From: Pseudoclavibacter sp. RFBB5
GTDB taxonomy: Bacteria > Actinomycetota > Actinomycetes > Actinomycetales > Microbacteriaceae
Reading direction: 5' to 3'
Length of the DNA: 64,000 nt
NCBI RefSeq assembly: GCF_002931555.1
Contig: NZ_PSTZ01000002.1
Coordinates: 1 to 64,000 of the forward strand
Shown: positions 26,016-33,566 of the stretch, in pieces
Position numbering within the stretch: the stretch's first letter is position 1
How the letters are laid out: each line of letters opens with the position of its first letter
Translations under genes and position numbers: made by a program
The notes under the pieces: model-generated
What the model was told of the DNA's origin: nothing
Databases searched by the model: none
Seen by the model: only the letters and a program-made list of their open reading frames with translations

Positions 26016-26314
26016 ATGAGCTGGAGCGTCACTGGCGGCCGGCAGGACGAGGCTCCGGTTCATCTGGGTGGTGGTGCCTGTGGCCTACACCCGTCTACTC
26101 CGTCGCTCGGGGAGCCGTGGTTGGGTTCTACTGCTACCCGTTCTTCAACCCCGCAGCAGTCGGCGGCTACGGAGGCGTCGCCCTGTACTGCGTCGCGCTC
26201 CTCGCGGCCTTCGTTGTCCTGGCGACCGCGATTCGGGCACTTGGCAACGCATTGGGTCGCCGCCAGCGCGAGCGTACCGAGCGTTCAGGTGCGGGTGAGC
26301 AGATCAGCCGCTAG
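26016..26314 (+). pseudogene. Broken small membrane protein (frame-disrupted)
   Basis: Hydrophobic coding-like segments appear in successive frames: RLRFIWVVVPVAYT near 26050-26095, then VVGFYCYPFFNPAAVGGYGG, VALYCVALLAAFVVLATAIR and a basic tail ending at 26314. Neither piece alone has a convincing start; ATG 26016 would need two frame changes. It looks like a two-helix membrane protein damaged by indels, but sequencing error cannot be excluded. Confidence 0.35.
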
Positions 26315-26867
26315 GCGGAACGACTTGATTCAAGTCTTTGATCAGACGGGGAGCTCGCCTACGTCGAACCTCGAGCAGCCAAGTTCTGGCCGGGTAGCTC
26401 AGTCGCACGACGTAGTAGTTGATGTACTCGACGACGCCGAACACCCACGTGAGTACGATCAGAGCCGCGATCGGCCACGAACTGGGCCACCAGAGCACGA
26501 TGCCGACGAGCGCGCCACCAAACACCGCGAGGTTCAGCCACTTCAGAGCCCCGAACACGCGGGCGAGCCCGACGGGCATCCTCGAAGCCCCGACCCAGTT
26601 CCGCGCCAGGAGCCAGTAGGCGCCGCCCTGCAGCAGCACGAAGAGCAGTGGGGCGAGCGCCAACCAGAATGCCGCGAGGTCCATGCCAGTCGTCAGGATG
26701 GTCGGCGCGGCCCACACCCCCAGCATCGTGAACGTCGCAACTGACGTCAGCTCGCCGGCACCGAGTGACAGGTATTGGCGGCGCGCGTCATGTCGAGTGC
26801 GAGGCCGCGAACCGCTCGGTCGAGACGGCCGCGCTCCGTCGAAGGGTGGCTGCCGGCGGTCCATCAC
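26304..26867 (-). CDS. Multispanning membrane protein of unknown function
   Basis: 187 aa. A basic N-terminal 30 residues, then four hydrophobic segments (about residues 38-60, 64-85, 103-125, 130-150) and a basic C-terminus with LSYPARTWLLEVRRRRAPRL. Not assignable to a family from sequence alone. ATG overlaps the stop of the LacI gene by 4 bases, so it is the last gene of the Gfo/Idh operon. It ends 11 bases inside the broken ORF on the other strand. Confidence 0.65.
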   Translation of the reverse strand: MMDRRQPPFDGARPSRPSGSRPRTRHDARRQYLSLGAGELTSVATFTMLGVWAAPTILTTGMDLAAFWLALAPLLFVLLQGGAYWLLARNWVGASRMPVGLARVFGALKWLNLAVFGGALVGIVLWWPSSWPIAALIVLTWVFGVVEYINYYVVRLSYPARTWLLEVRRRRAPRLIKDLNQVVPPSG

Positions 26868-27943
26868 CGCGAGCGCTCAACAGGGTTGCCGCTGCCCCCG
26901 CTGCTGCTCCGCACCACGAGCTCGGTCGGCAGGATGCGGTGCTCTCCGATCCGCGGCGACTCGCCTTCCGCGTTCGCATCCACTCGCCCGACGACCATCT
27001 CGACGGCGGCGGAAGCGAGCTGCGCGGGGTCCTGCGCGAGGCTCGTGAGCTGCAGGTAGGGCAGCTCGGCCTGCTCCGAGTTGTCGAAGCCGACGACGGC
27101 GAGATCCTCGGGGACGCGCTTGCCGAGGAGGCGCGCCTGCGCGACAACACCCTGCGCGCTGCGGTCGTTGAACGCGATCACGGCGGTCGTGTCGGGGTAA
27201 CGCCGCAGCGCATCCTCGATGGCTTCCGCGCCCGCGGCTTCGGACGCTCCCCCGGCGACGATCGCGACCTCGTCTCCGAGCCCGGCCTCGGCCGTGGCTT
27301 CGAGGAACGTCTCCGTGCGCACCTCATCCCCCGAGACGCCCGGCGCCCCGAGGTACAGGATGCGCGAGTGCCCGCGCTCGTGCAGGTGCTGGACGGCGAG
27401 CTCGGTGCCGCGTGCGTCGTCCATGGAGACGCTGTCGAAGCGCTCGGACGAGTACTGACTGGCCACCGTCACGACGGGGACCTCGTCGGCGATCCGGTTC
27501 AGCTGCTGCTCGTCCAGCGATGCGCCGAGCAGCACGAGCCCCTCGACCCGCTCCCCCAGCAGCGCCTCGACCGCATCCGCCTCACCCCGCCGCTTGGTGA
27601 CCGCGGCGAGCGACACGTTGTACCCAGCTGTCCGCGCAGCGAGCTGCAGCTCATCGATGAGCTGACCGTGGAACGGCTGCGCCGCATGGAAGACGATGCC
27701 GATGAGCCGCGACCGACCCTGCTTGAGCATCCGCGCCCGCTCGTCGCGCCGGTAGCCGAGCCGGGCCGCGACCTCGAGGACGTGCGCCCGCGACTCGGGG
27801 CTCGCGCCCGGCACATCCCGCATGACGATCGAAACGAGCGGCTGCGAGACGCCCGCCGCATCGGCGACGTCGCGCATCGTGACGCGCCTGCCGCCGCCCG
27901 GTCGTGCCGGGCGGCGGGCGTCTCGTGCGTCGGCGTCGCTCAT
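26864..27943 (-). CDS. LacI-family regulator
   Basis: 359 aa. HTH VTMRDVADAAGVSQPLVSIV with hinge ARMLKQGRSRLIGIVFHAAQ, then periplasmic-binding-type effector domain (LVLLGASLDEQQL, VMDDARG-like SMDDARGTELAVQHLHERGH, VIAFNDRSAQGVVAQA). Unusually it is co-transcribed inside the operon it likely controls, overlapping both neighbours by 4 bases. A 10-bp inverted repeat at 29883-29912 upstream of the operon is its candidate operator. Confidence 0.88.
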   Translation of the reverse strand: MSDADARDARRPARPGGGRRVTMRDVADAAGVSQPLVSIVMRDVPGASPESRAHVLEVAARLGYRRDERARMLKQGRSRLIGIVFHAAQPFHGQLIDELQLAARTAGYNVSLAAVTKRRGEADAVEALLGERVEGLVLLGASLDEQQLNRIADEVPVVTVASQYSSERFDSVSMDDARGTELAVQHLHERGHSRILYLGAPGVSGDEVRTETFLEATAEAGLGDEVAIVAGGASEAAGAEAIEDALRRYPDTTAVIAFNDRSAQGVVAQARLLGKRVPEDLAVVGFDNSEQAELPYLQLTSLAQDPAQLASAAVEMVVGRVDANAEGESPRIGEHRILPTELVVRSSSGGSGNPVERSR

Positions 27944-28800
27944 ACCTCGATGCTAAAGGCCTCCCGGAACCGACGCAGCGCGAGGTCGGAGTCGGCGGAC
28001 GCAAACGCCTCCATCGCGACGACTCCCGCATAGCCGAGCTCGTCGAGCGCACGCGCGACCCGCGGGTAGTGGATCTCGCCCGTCCCGGGCTCGCAACGGC
28101 CGGGCACATCCGCCACCTGGATCTCGCCGATGTACGGCAGCGCGCGCCCGCACAGGTCGACAAGATCGCCCTCGCCGATCTGCGCGTGGTACAGGTCGAG
28201 GTTGAGCCGGAGGTGCGGGCTGTCGACGGCCGCGACCAGCGCGATCGTGTCGCTCGCACGGTTGAACGGCACCCCGGGATGGTCAACGGCGTGGTTCAGG
28301 TTCTCGAGCGTGAAGACCTTGCCGTACTCCTCGCCGAGCTTCGCGAGCCGCTCGAGCGTGCGCAGCGCGGCGAGCCAGTCGGCCGGGGTCGTGTGCGCGC
28401 TCGGGCGTACAGGCAGGCCGTTGTCGTCGAGACCCGTGCCGTGGATGACGAGGCGCGGCACGTTCAGCACCTGTGCCGCCTCGAGGGACTCGCGCGCCGT
28501 CTCTACGATCGCGTCGGCCCCATCCGGATCGATGAGCTCGCCGCGGATGTAGCCCGACATGGAGCCGAACGTCGCGCCGGTCGCGACCAGCGCATCGAGG
28601 TCCTTCTCCCACCAGCGCCAGATCTCGACCTCGAACCCGGCCTCATCGATGCGGCGAACGCGCTCCTCGAACGGCAGGTCGAGGAACAGCATCTCCGCGC
28701 AGGCAGCGAGCACAAACGGTGACGTGGCGGTGCCGACGGCTCCGTTTCCGCCCGCTTCGCGGCCTACGTCACCCTGAGTGTCAGCGACAGCCCCGCTCAT
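27940..28800 (-). CDS. Sugar phosphate isomerase/epimerase-like TIM barrel
   Basis: 286 aa xylose isomerase-like TIM barrel of the hydroxypyruvate isomerase/IolE group. Metal-ligand-bearing strands are visible: VFTLENLNHAVDHPGV, LRLNLDLYHAQIGEGDL, YIGEIQVADVPGRCEPGTGE and VAMEAF. The N-terminus has a 28-residue Gly/Ala-rich extension. Overlaps Gfo/Idh and LacI genes by 4 bases each. Together with an IolG-like dehydrogenase it suggests breakdown of an inositol-like or keto-sugar compound. Confidence 0.82.
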   Translation of the reverse strand: MSGAVADTQGDVGREAGGNGAVGTATSPFVLAACAEMLFLDLPFEERVRRIDEAGFEVEIWRWWEKDLDALVATGATFGSMSGYIRGELIDPDGADAIVETARESLEAAQVLNVPRLVIHGTGLDDNGLPVRPSAHTTPADWLAALRTLERLAKLGEEYGKVFTLENLNHAVDHPGVPFNRASDTIALVAAVDSPHLRLNLDLYHAQIGEGDLVDLCGRALPYIGEIQVADVPGRCEPGTGEIHYPRVARALDELGYAGVVAMEAFASADSDLALRRFREAFSIEV

Positions 28801-29810
28801 CGGACGACCTCGACCGCTGCACCGGTCTTGACCGACTCGATGCAGGCGAGCGCGATGACCATCGCCTCGAGCGCGGCTTCCGTGCCCGGGCGAGGGCTCT
28901 CGACGCCGGCGACGGCGTCGACGAAGGCCTGCAGTTCACCCGTGTAGGCGGCGCGCATGAGCTGCGTGTCGGCGCGGACGGTGTCGAAGGATGCGCCGGC
29001 CGCGCCGTAGAGGCGGAGGCTGGACGCGGCGAGCTCGCCAGCAGTCGCCATGCCGGCGCTGCCGAAGACCTCGGCGCGGGTGTCGTAGCCGTAGGCGGCC
29101 GAGAAGTTCGCCTCGGCCGTTGCGATGGCGCCGTTGTCGTAGCGGATCGTGACGACGGAGGTGTCGAGGAGGCCCTTGTCTTTGAAGTCAGGGGCGACGA
29201 GCGCATCCGCGACGGCGTAGACCGAGGTCGCGCGGGCTCCAGGGTTGAAGAAGTTGAGGGTGTCGAAGTCGTGGATGAGGGTCTCGAGGAAGATCGTGAA
29301 CGGCGGGATCGCGGCGGGGTTCGCGAGGCCCGGGTCGCGGGTCACGGAGCGCAGCAGCTGCGGGGTGCCGAGAGTTCCCGCGTCGAGGGCGGAGCGCAGC
29401 TCGGGGAAGCCGTTGGCGTAGCGGCGGTTGAAGCCCACCTGGAAGACGACGCCGTGGCGCTCGACGGCGGCCTCGATGCGGCGCAGCTCCTCGAGCGAGA
29501 CGCCGGTCGGCTTCTCGCAGAAGATGGCCTTTCCGGCGGCGGCCGCCTGCTCGACAAGGGCGGTGTGGAAGCGCGGCGGGGCCGTGATGACGACCGCGTC
29601 GAGGTCGGGGCGGGCCAGCAGCTCGGCGATGTCGGTGTACGACTGCTCGACGCCGAGCGTCTCGGCGAGCTTCGCGGCTGCACCCTCGACGGGGTCGGCG
29701 ATGGCGATGAGCTCGGCGTTCGGGATGTCGCGGGCGATGAGCGCTGCGTGGTTGCTGCCGATGCGGCCGGCACCGATCAGGGCGACGCGGATGAGGGGGT
29801 TTGTGGTCAT
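28797..29810 (-). CDS. Gfo/Idh/MocA oxidoreductase, IolG-like
   Basis: 337 aa. Rossmann motif ALIGAGRIGSNHAALIA, CEKPTGVSLEE with the catalytic-site Lys of the EKP motif, QVGFNRRYANGFPELRSALD and FTIFLETLIHDFDTLNFF, all typical of inositol 2-dehydrogenase-like members. Start at 29810 is set by AGGAG ten bases upstream. First gene of a four-gene operon with stop-start overlaps throughout, divergent from an MFS sugar porter. Substrate could be myo-inositol or another cyclitol/sugar. Confidence 0.85.
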   Translation of the reverse strand: MTTNPLIRVALIGAGRIGSNHAALIARDIPNAELIAIADPVEGAAAKLAETLGVEQSYTDIAELLARPDLDAVVITAPPRFHTALVEQAAAAGKAIFCEKPTGVSLEELRRIEAAVERHGVVFQVGFNRRYANGFPELRSALDAGTLGTPQLLRSVTRDPGLANPAAIPPFTIFLETLIHDFDTLNFFNPGARATSVYAVADALVAPDFKDKGLLDTSVVTIRYDNGAIATAEANFSAAYGYDTRAEVFGSAGMATAGELAASSLRLYGAAGASFDTVRADTQLMRAAYTGELQAFVDAVAGVESPRPGTEAALEAMVIALACIESVKTGAAVEVVR

Positions 29811-29882
29811 GGTGTTTCTCCTGGGGACGGCGGTGCCGACACGACACTGTGCTGCTGGGTGCGCCCAGCACACGAAGACTAT

Positions 29883-29912
29883 TACGTACTAGCGGTCGGC
29901 GTCTAGTACGTA
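29883..29912. promoter_or_regulatory. 10-bp inverted repeat in divergent sugar promoter
   Basis: TACGTACTAG and its perfect inverse CTAGTACGTA flank a 10-base spacer midway between the Gfo/Idh and MFS genes. Symmetric placement suggests one regulator, presumably the LacI protein of the operon, controls both directions. Confidence 0.6.
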
Positions 29913-29970
29913 TAAGGTTGCCTGCAATCGGCCGGTCGACACGGCCCAGATCGCGGACAAAGGAGTTCTC

Positions 29971-31419
29971 ATCACTTCCACGCACGGGGCATCAGCGTCA
30001 GAGACGGCCCTCCCCAAACTCACGCCAGGCCCGTACCGCAAGCGGCTCGGGCTCATCTCGATCGTCGCCTGCTTCGGCGGCCTGCTGTTCGGCTACGACA
30101 CGGGCGTCATCAACGGCGCGCTACGTCCGATGGCCGCCGAGATCGGCCTCGACGCCTTCACCGAAGGCGTCGTCACGAGCTCGCTCGTGTTCGCCGCAGC
30201 CTTCGGGGCGGTCTTCGGCGGACGCATCTCCGACGCCATCGGCCGGCGCAGGACGATCATCATCCTCGCCGTCCTCTTCTTCGTCGGCACGGTCATCGTC
30301 GTGGCGTCGCCGAACTTCGCCCTGCTGGTCGTGGGCCGCGTCATGCTGGGCCTCGCCGTCGGCGGCGCATCCACCGTGGTGCCGGTCTACCTGGCCGAGC
30401 TCGCGCCGTTCGAGATCCGCGGTTCCATCACGGGCCGCAACGAGGTCGCGATCGTCACGGGCCAGCTCTCCGCGTTTGTCATCAACGCGATCCTCGGCAA
30501 CACGCTCAGCCACATCGACGGGGTCTGGCGCATCATGTTCGCGGTGTGCGCGATCCCCGCGATCTGCCTGTTCTTCGGGATGCTGCGCATGCCGGAGTCG
30601 CCGCGCTGGCTCGTCGAGAAGGGCCGCCACGCGGATGCGCTCGCCGTGCTCAAGACGGTGCGCTCCGAGGAGCGTGCGATCGCCGAGCTCGGCGAGGTCG
30701 AGCAGGTGGCGGAGGAGGAGCAGAAGGAGTCGAAGGTCGGCCTCGCGGCCGTGCTCACCAACAAGTGGCTCATCCGCATCCTGCTCATCGGCATCGGCGT
30801 TGCCATGATGCAGCAGCTCACGGGCATCAACTCGATCATGTACTACGGCCAGGTTGTGCTCATCGAATCGGGCTTCGAGGAATCGGCAGCTCTCATCGCG
30901 AACATCGCGCCGGGTGTCGTGGCGGTCATCGGCGGCTTCGTCGCCCTGTACTTGATGGACCGAGTCGACCGCCGAAAGACGTTCGCGATCGGGCTCACGC
31001 TCACCACGACCTGCCACCTGCTCATCGGCGCCGCCTCGTTGCTGCTCCCTGTTGGCAACCCTGCCCGCCCGTTCGTCATCCTGATCCTCGTCGTCGCGTT
31101 CGTGGCGTCCATGCAGACGTTCTTGAACGTCGCCGTCTGGGTCTACCTCGCCGAGATCTTCCCGCTGCACATGCGCGGCCTCGGCATCGGCATCTCGGTG
31201 TTCTTCGGCTGGACGACCAACGGGTTCCTGGCCCTCTATTTCCCGAGCCTCATCGCGGGGATGGGAATCAGCGGCGTGTTCTTCCTGTTCGCCGGCATCG
31301 GAGCCCTCGCGCTGATCTTCACGATCACGCAGGTTCCTGAGACCCGCGGCGTGACCCTCGAGAAGCTCGAGGTCGGCGTCACGACGGGAGCCATCCACGT
31401 GCTCGGCAAGAGCCGCTAG
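29971..31419 (+). CDS. MFS sugar porter with apparent ATC start codon
   Basis: 482 aa if read from ATC 29971. Sugar-porter signatures: GGLLFGYDTGVINGALRPMA, GRISDAIGRRRTIIILAVLF, PESPRWLVEKGR, MQQLTGINSIMYYGQ and the C-terminal VPETRGVTLEKLE. The conserved first helix lies entirely upstream of the first ATG (30130), so that ATG cannot be the true start. Between the in-frame TAG at 29890 and the first helix no ATG, GTG or TTG occurs. AAAGGAG at 29959-29965 sits five bases before the ATC. The gene either starts at ATC or has lost its ATG. Likely imports the sugar or cyclitol used by the divergent operon. Confidence 0.8.
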   Translation: MTSTHGASASETALPKLTPGPYRKRLGLISIVACFGGLLFGYDTGVINGALRPMAAEIGLDAFTEGVVTSSLVFAAAFGAVFGGRISDAIGRRRTIIILAVLFFVGTVIVVASPNFALLVVGRVMLGLAVGGASTVVPVYLAELAPFEIRGSITGRNEVAIVTGQLSAFVINAILGNTLSHIDGVWRIMFAVCAIPAICLFFGMLRMPESPRWLVEKGRHADALAVLKTVRSEERAIAELGEVEQVAEEEQKESKVGLAAVLTNKWLIRILLIGIGVAMMQQLTGINSIMYYGQVVLIESGFEESAALIANIAPGVVAVIGGFVALYLMDRVDRRKTFAIGLTLTTTCHLLIGAASLLLPVGNPARPFVILILVVAFVASMQTFLNVAVWVYLAEIFPLHMRGLGIGISVFFGWTTNGFLALYFPSLIAGMGISGVFFLFAGIGALALIFTITQVPETRGVTLEKLEVGVTTGAIHVLGKSR

Positions 31420-31438
31420 ACACCACAGAATTCAAGAC

Positions 31439-31519
31439 TCGGCCGCTTCTGCGAGCGGCCGACCCGCCCGCGGGGATCGGCTTCGATCTGGACGTCCTGG
31501 CCGGACCCCGCGGGCTTTT
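31439..31519 (+). terminator. Double hairpin terminator after MFS gene
   Basis: TCGGCCGC/GCGGCCGA (31439-31446, 31455-31462, 8-base loop) is followed by GCCCGCGGGG/CCCCGCGGGC (31466-31475, 31506-31515) and TTTT at 31516-31519. The second is a rho-independent terminator; the 30-base loop is long. Confidence 0.7.
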
Positions 31520-31626
31520 CCTGTGCGCCTACCTGAGCGTCCGCCGACAAGCGCGAAGACGCGCATCCAATGTCGGAACGCTTTCGCCCGCCCGCGTGTT
31601 GACCTGATGTTGGAGAGGAAATACCC

Positions 31627-32082
31627 ATGACGCAGTACACGAAAGACCAAGACGCCATCGCTCGCCTCACGCCTGAGCAGTACGCCGTGACACAGCAGTC
31701 GGCGACCGAGCGCCCCTTCGACAACGAGTTCTGGCACAACGACGACCGGGGCCTCTACGTCGACATCGTCTCCGGCGAGCCCCTGTTCGCCTCGACCACC
31801 AAGTACGACAGCGGATGCGGGTGGCCCAGCTTCACGAAGCCACTGAGCGCGGAGAACATCGTCGAGAACTCCGACACGTCGCTCGGCATGCGGCGCACGG
31901 AGGTGCGATCGGCCGCCGCTGACAGCCACCTCGGCCATGTCTTCGACGATGGCCCCGTCGACCAGGGAGGGCTGCGCTACTGCATCAACTCGGCTGCGTT
32001 GCGCTTCGTTCCGCTCGAGGACCTTGAAACGGACGGCTACGGCCAGTACATCGGACTGTTCGAGGACAAGGCGGGCATCTGA
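31627..32082 (+). CDS. msrB: Peptide methionine-R-sulfoxide reductase
   Basis: 151 aa MsrB. Core motif [32 protein letters not shown] and catalytic Cys in [11 protein letters not shown]. The two CxxC zinc motifs of many MsrB proteins are absent, so this is the zinc-free form, with GCGWPSF Cys as likely resolving residue. Repairs oxidised methionine (R-sulfoxide) in cytosolic proteins with thioredoxin. Its stop overlaps msrA by one base, so both are expressed together. Confidence 0.93.
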   Translation: MTQYTKDQDAIARLTPEQYAVTQQSATERPFDNEFWHNDDRGLYVDIVSGEPLFASTTKYDSGCGWPSFTKPLSAENIVENSDTSLGMRRTEVRSAAADSHLGHVFDDGPVDQGGLRYCINSAALRFVPLEDLETDGYGQYIGLFEDKAGI

Positions 32083-32591
32083 TGACTGACGAGCGCGCGA
32101 TCCTTGCCGGCGGATGCTTCTGGGGGCTCGAGGAACTCATCCGCGACCTGCCTGGGGTGTTCAGCACGCGGGTTGGCTACGCCGGCGGCACCACCCCGAA
32201 CGCCACCTACCGGCACCACGGCGACCATGCCGAGGCCGTCGAGGTCGAGTTCGACCCATCGAAGACCTCGTACCGTGATCTGCTCGAGTTCTTCTTCCAG
32301 GTACACGACCCGACCACGAAGAACCGGCAGGGCAACGACCGTGGCGCGAGCTACCGCTCGGTGATCTTGACGCTCACCCCCGAGCAGGAGCGAGTGGCAC
32401 GCGAGACGATCGCTGACATCGACGCATCGGGTCGCTGGCCCGGCAAGGTCGTCACGAAGGTCGAAGCGGCCGGCGAATTCTGGGACGCGGAGGAAGAACA
32501 CCAGAACTACCTCCGCAAGCACCCGGGCGGCTACACGTGCCACTACGTGCGCCCCGGCTGGGTACTCGAAGACGCGGCTGCGAGGAGCTAG
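32082..32591 (+). CDS. msrA: Peptide methionine-S-sulfoxide reductase
   Basis: 169 aa MsrA. Catalytic GGCFWGLEE near residue 11, [25 protein letters not shown] and [22 protein letters not shown] are all conserved. Handles the S-isomer, complementing msrB just upstream. A strong hairpin at 32627-32656 closes the operon. Confidence 0.95.
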   Translation: MTDERAILAGGCFWGLEELIRDLPGVFSTRVGYAGGTTPNATYRHHGDHAEAVEVEFDPSKTSYRDLLEFFFQVHDPTTKNRQGNDRGASYRSVILTLTPEQERVARETIADIDASGRWPGKVVTKVEAAGEFWDAEEEHQNYLRKHPGGYTCHYVRPGWVLEDAAARS

Positions 32592-32626
32592 CCGCGAGCT
32601 GGTCCAGGGGCCCAGCTAGCCAGGAC

Positions 32627-32656
32627 GCCCGCCGTCGGGTTCTCTCGACGGCGGGC
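32627..32656. terminator. Terminator hairpin between msrA and MarR gene
   Basis: GCCCGCCGTCG at 32627-32637 pairs perfectly with 32646-32656 around an 8-base loop. It lies between convergent genes and has no T-run, as is frequent in high-GC actinobacteria, so it can act in both directions. Confidence 0.65.
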
Positions 32657-32698
32657 ACTGGACGAGCGCGATGGTTGCCCATCTCGAGCAGTTTGCCG

Positions 32699-33199
32699 TC
32701 AGCCGTTCGAGGATTCCCCATCCACGACCGCGGTGACCCGGTCGAGATACAGCGAGACGAGCTTCGCCTCCTGCGGCGAGAGGTCTTCTGAGAGGTGACG
32801 GATCTGACCGGTGACCGGGTCGATCTCATCGACATCGAGGTCGGTGTCGACCGGGACGATCATCTTGCGTCGACGGTCATCGGGGTCAGGCATGGTGCGG
32901 ATGAGGCCAGCTTCGGTGAGGCGCTGCACGAGCATCGTGGCCGACGCACTCGTGACGTCGAGGTACTCCGCCAGGGCGCTGGGGCTGGTCGTGATGCCGT
33001 CGCTGGTGCGCTCGAGAATGAACCTCATCGCAGACCGGTGGGTTTCACTCAGCTCGCCGGTCGCCTGGCGCCGGCGGCCGAGGCGCGCTTCCGCGCGACG
33101 CAGTTCGTCGACGGCTTCCGAGGCGTCATCGCCTGGAGTGGGTGACGGATGCTCGCGCGTCGTCGAGCGGTTTTCGCGGTTGTTCGAGACGTCAGTCAT
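32699..33199 (-). CDS. MarR-family transcriptional regulator
   Basis: 166 aa. Winged HTH with SALAEYLDVTSASATMLVQR, LTEAGLIRTMPDPDDRRRKM (the DDRR wing of MarR). The N-terminal 35 residues are charged and disordered-looking. Start ATG at 33199 lies 21 bases after the stop of a small membrane protein gene; both probably form an operon from a promoter at about 33410 controlled by a near-perfect MarR-type palindrome. Confidence 0.87.
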   Translation of the reverse strand: MTDVSNNRENRSTTREHPSPTPGDDASEAVDELRRAEARLGRRRQATGELSETHRSAMRFILERTSDGITTSPSALAEYLDVTSASATMLVQRLTEAGLIRTMPDPDDRRRKMIVPVDTDLDVDEIDPVTGQIRHLSEDLSPQEAKLVSLYLDRVTAVVDGESSNG

Positions 33200-33220
33200 C
33201 GGCGCGGAACCAGTCCGGGC

Positions 33221-33394
33221 TCAGAGGAAGGCGGAGACCGCGGCGAGGAAGCCGACGCTGAGCGTCGCCCCGATCGCGCAGAGGGCGAGGAACTCCTTGG
33301 GTAGCGTCCGCTGCTGGTAGGAGTCCCAGTACGTGTCCGAGGACGACAGCGCGGTGGACTTCTCGGTCGTGGTGGTGGGGGTCGCGGAAGTCAT
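33221..33394 (-). CDS. Small single-helix membrane protein, 57 aa
   Basis: From ATG 33394 the frame reads a Thr/Ser-rich N-terminus (MTSATPTTTTEKSTALSSSD), TYWDSYQQRTLPKEF, then a hydrophobic C-terminal segment LALCAIGATLSVGFLAAVSA ending FL. It is the first gene of the MarR operon. The 21-bp palindrome at 33393-33413 touches its start codon, leaving no room for a leader, which suggests a leaderless transcript. Function unknown; it may be the effector or target of the MarR protein. Confidence 0.65.
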   Translation of the reverse strand: MTSATPTTTTEKSTALSSSDTYWDSYQQRTLPKEFLALCAIGATLSVGFLAAVSAFL

Positions 33395-33413
33395 GTAGTT
33401 AGCCTAACTACAT
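33393..33413. promoter_or_regulatory. MarR-type operator, 21-bp palindrome
   Basis: Two perfect 10-bp arms (ATGTAGTTAG and CTAACTACAT) around one base. This form is typical of MarR operators. It overlaps the start codon of the 57-aa protein, so bound regulator would block transcription start for the operon. Confidence 0.75.
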
Positions 33414-33515
33414 TCATTGCCCGCCACAAGGAGCCTGGCCGCGCGAGCGCGAGGACGGACGCTCGAACCTGGCATCCGATCAGCAACAGATCCTCCAGAA
33501 GTCCGGGGACAACGC

Positions 33516-33546
33516 AAACCGCCGCACCCCGTGGAGGGTGCGGCGG
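33516..33546 (-). terminator. Terminator of the ice-binding-domain gene
   Basis: On the minus strand an 11-bp perfect stem (33536-33546 with 33519-33529, 6-base loop) is followed by TTT. It lies 20 bases after the stop codon at 33567. Confidence 0.7.
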
Positions 33547-33566
33547 CTCTTCAGCGTGGATCCGGT

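Noticed and set aside
30130-31419. Taking ATG 30130 as the start of the MFS porter
   Set aside because: It would remove the conserved first transmembrane helix and has no ribosome site; the ribosome site is at 29959.
31627-32082. Absence of CxxC motifs in MsrB as a sign of inactivation
   Set aside because: Zinc-free MsrB proteins are a normal subgroup, and the catalytic and likely resolving Cys residues are present.
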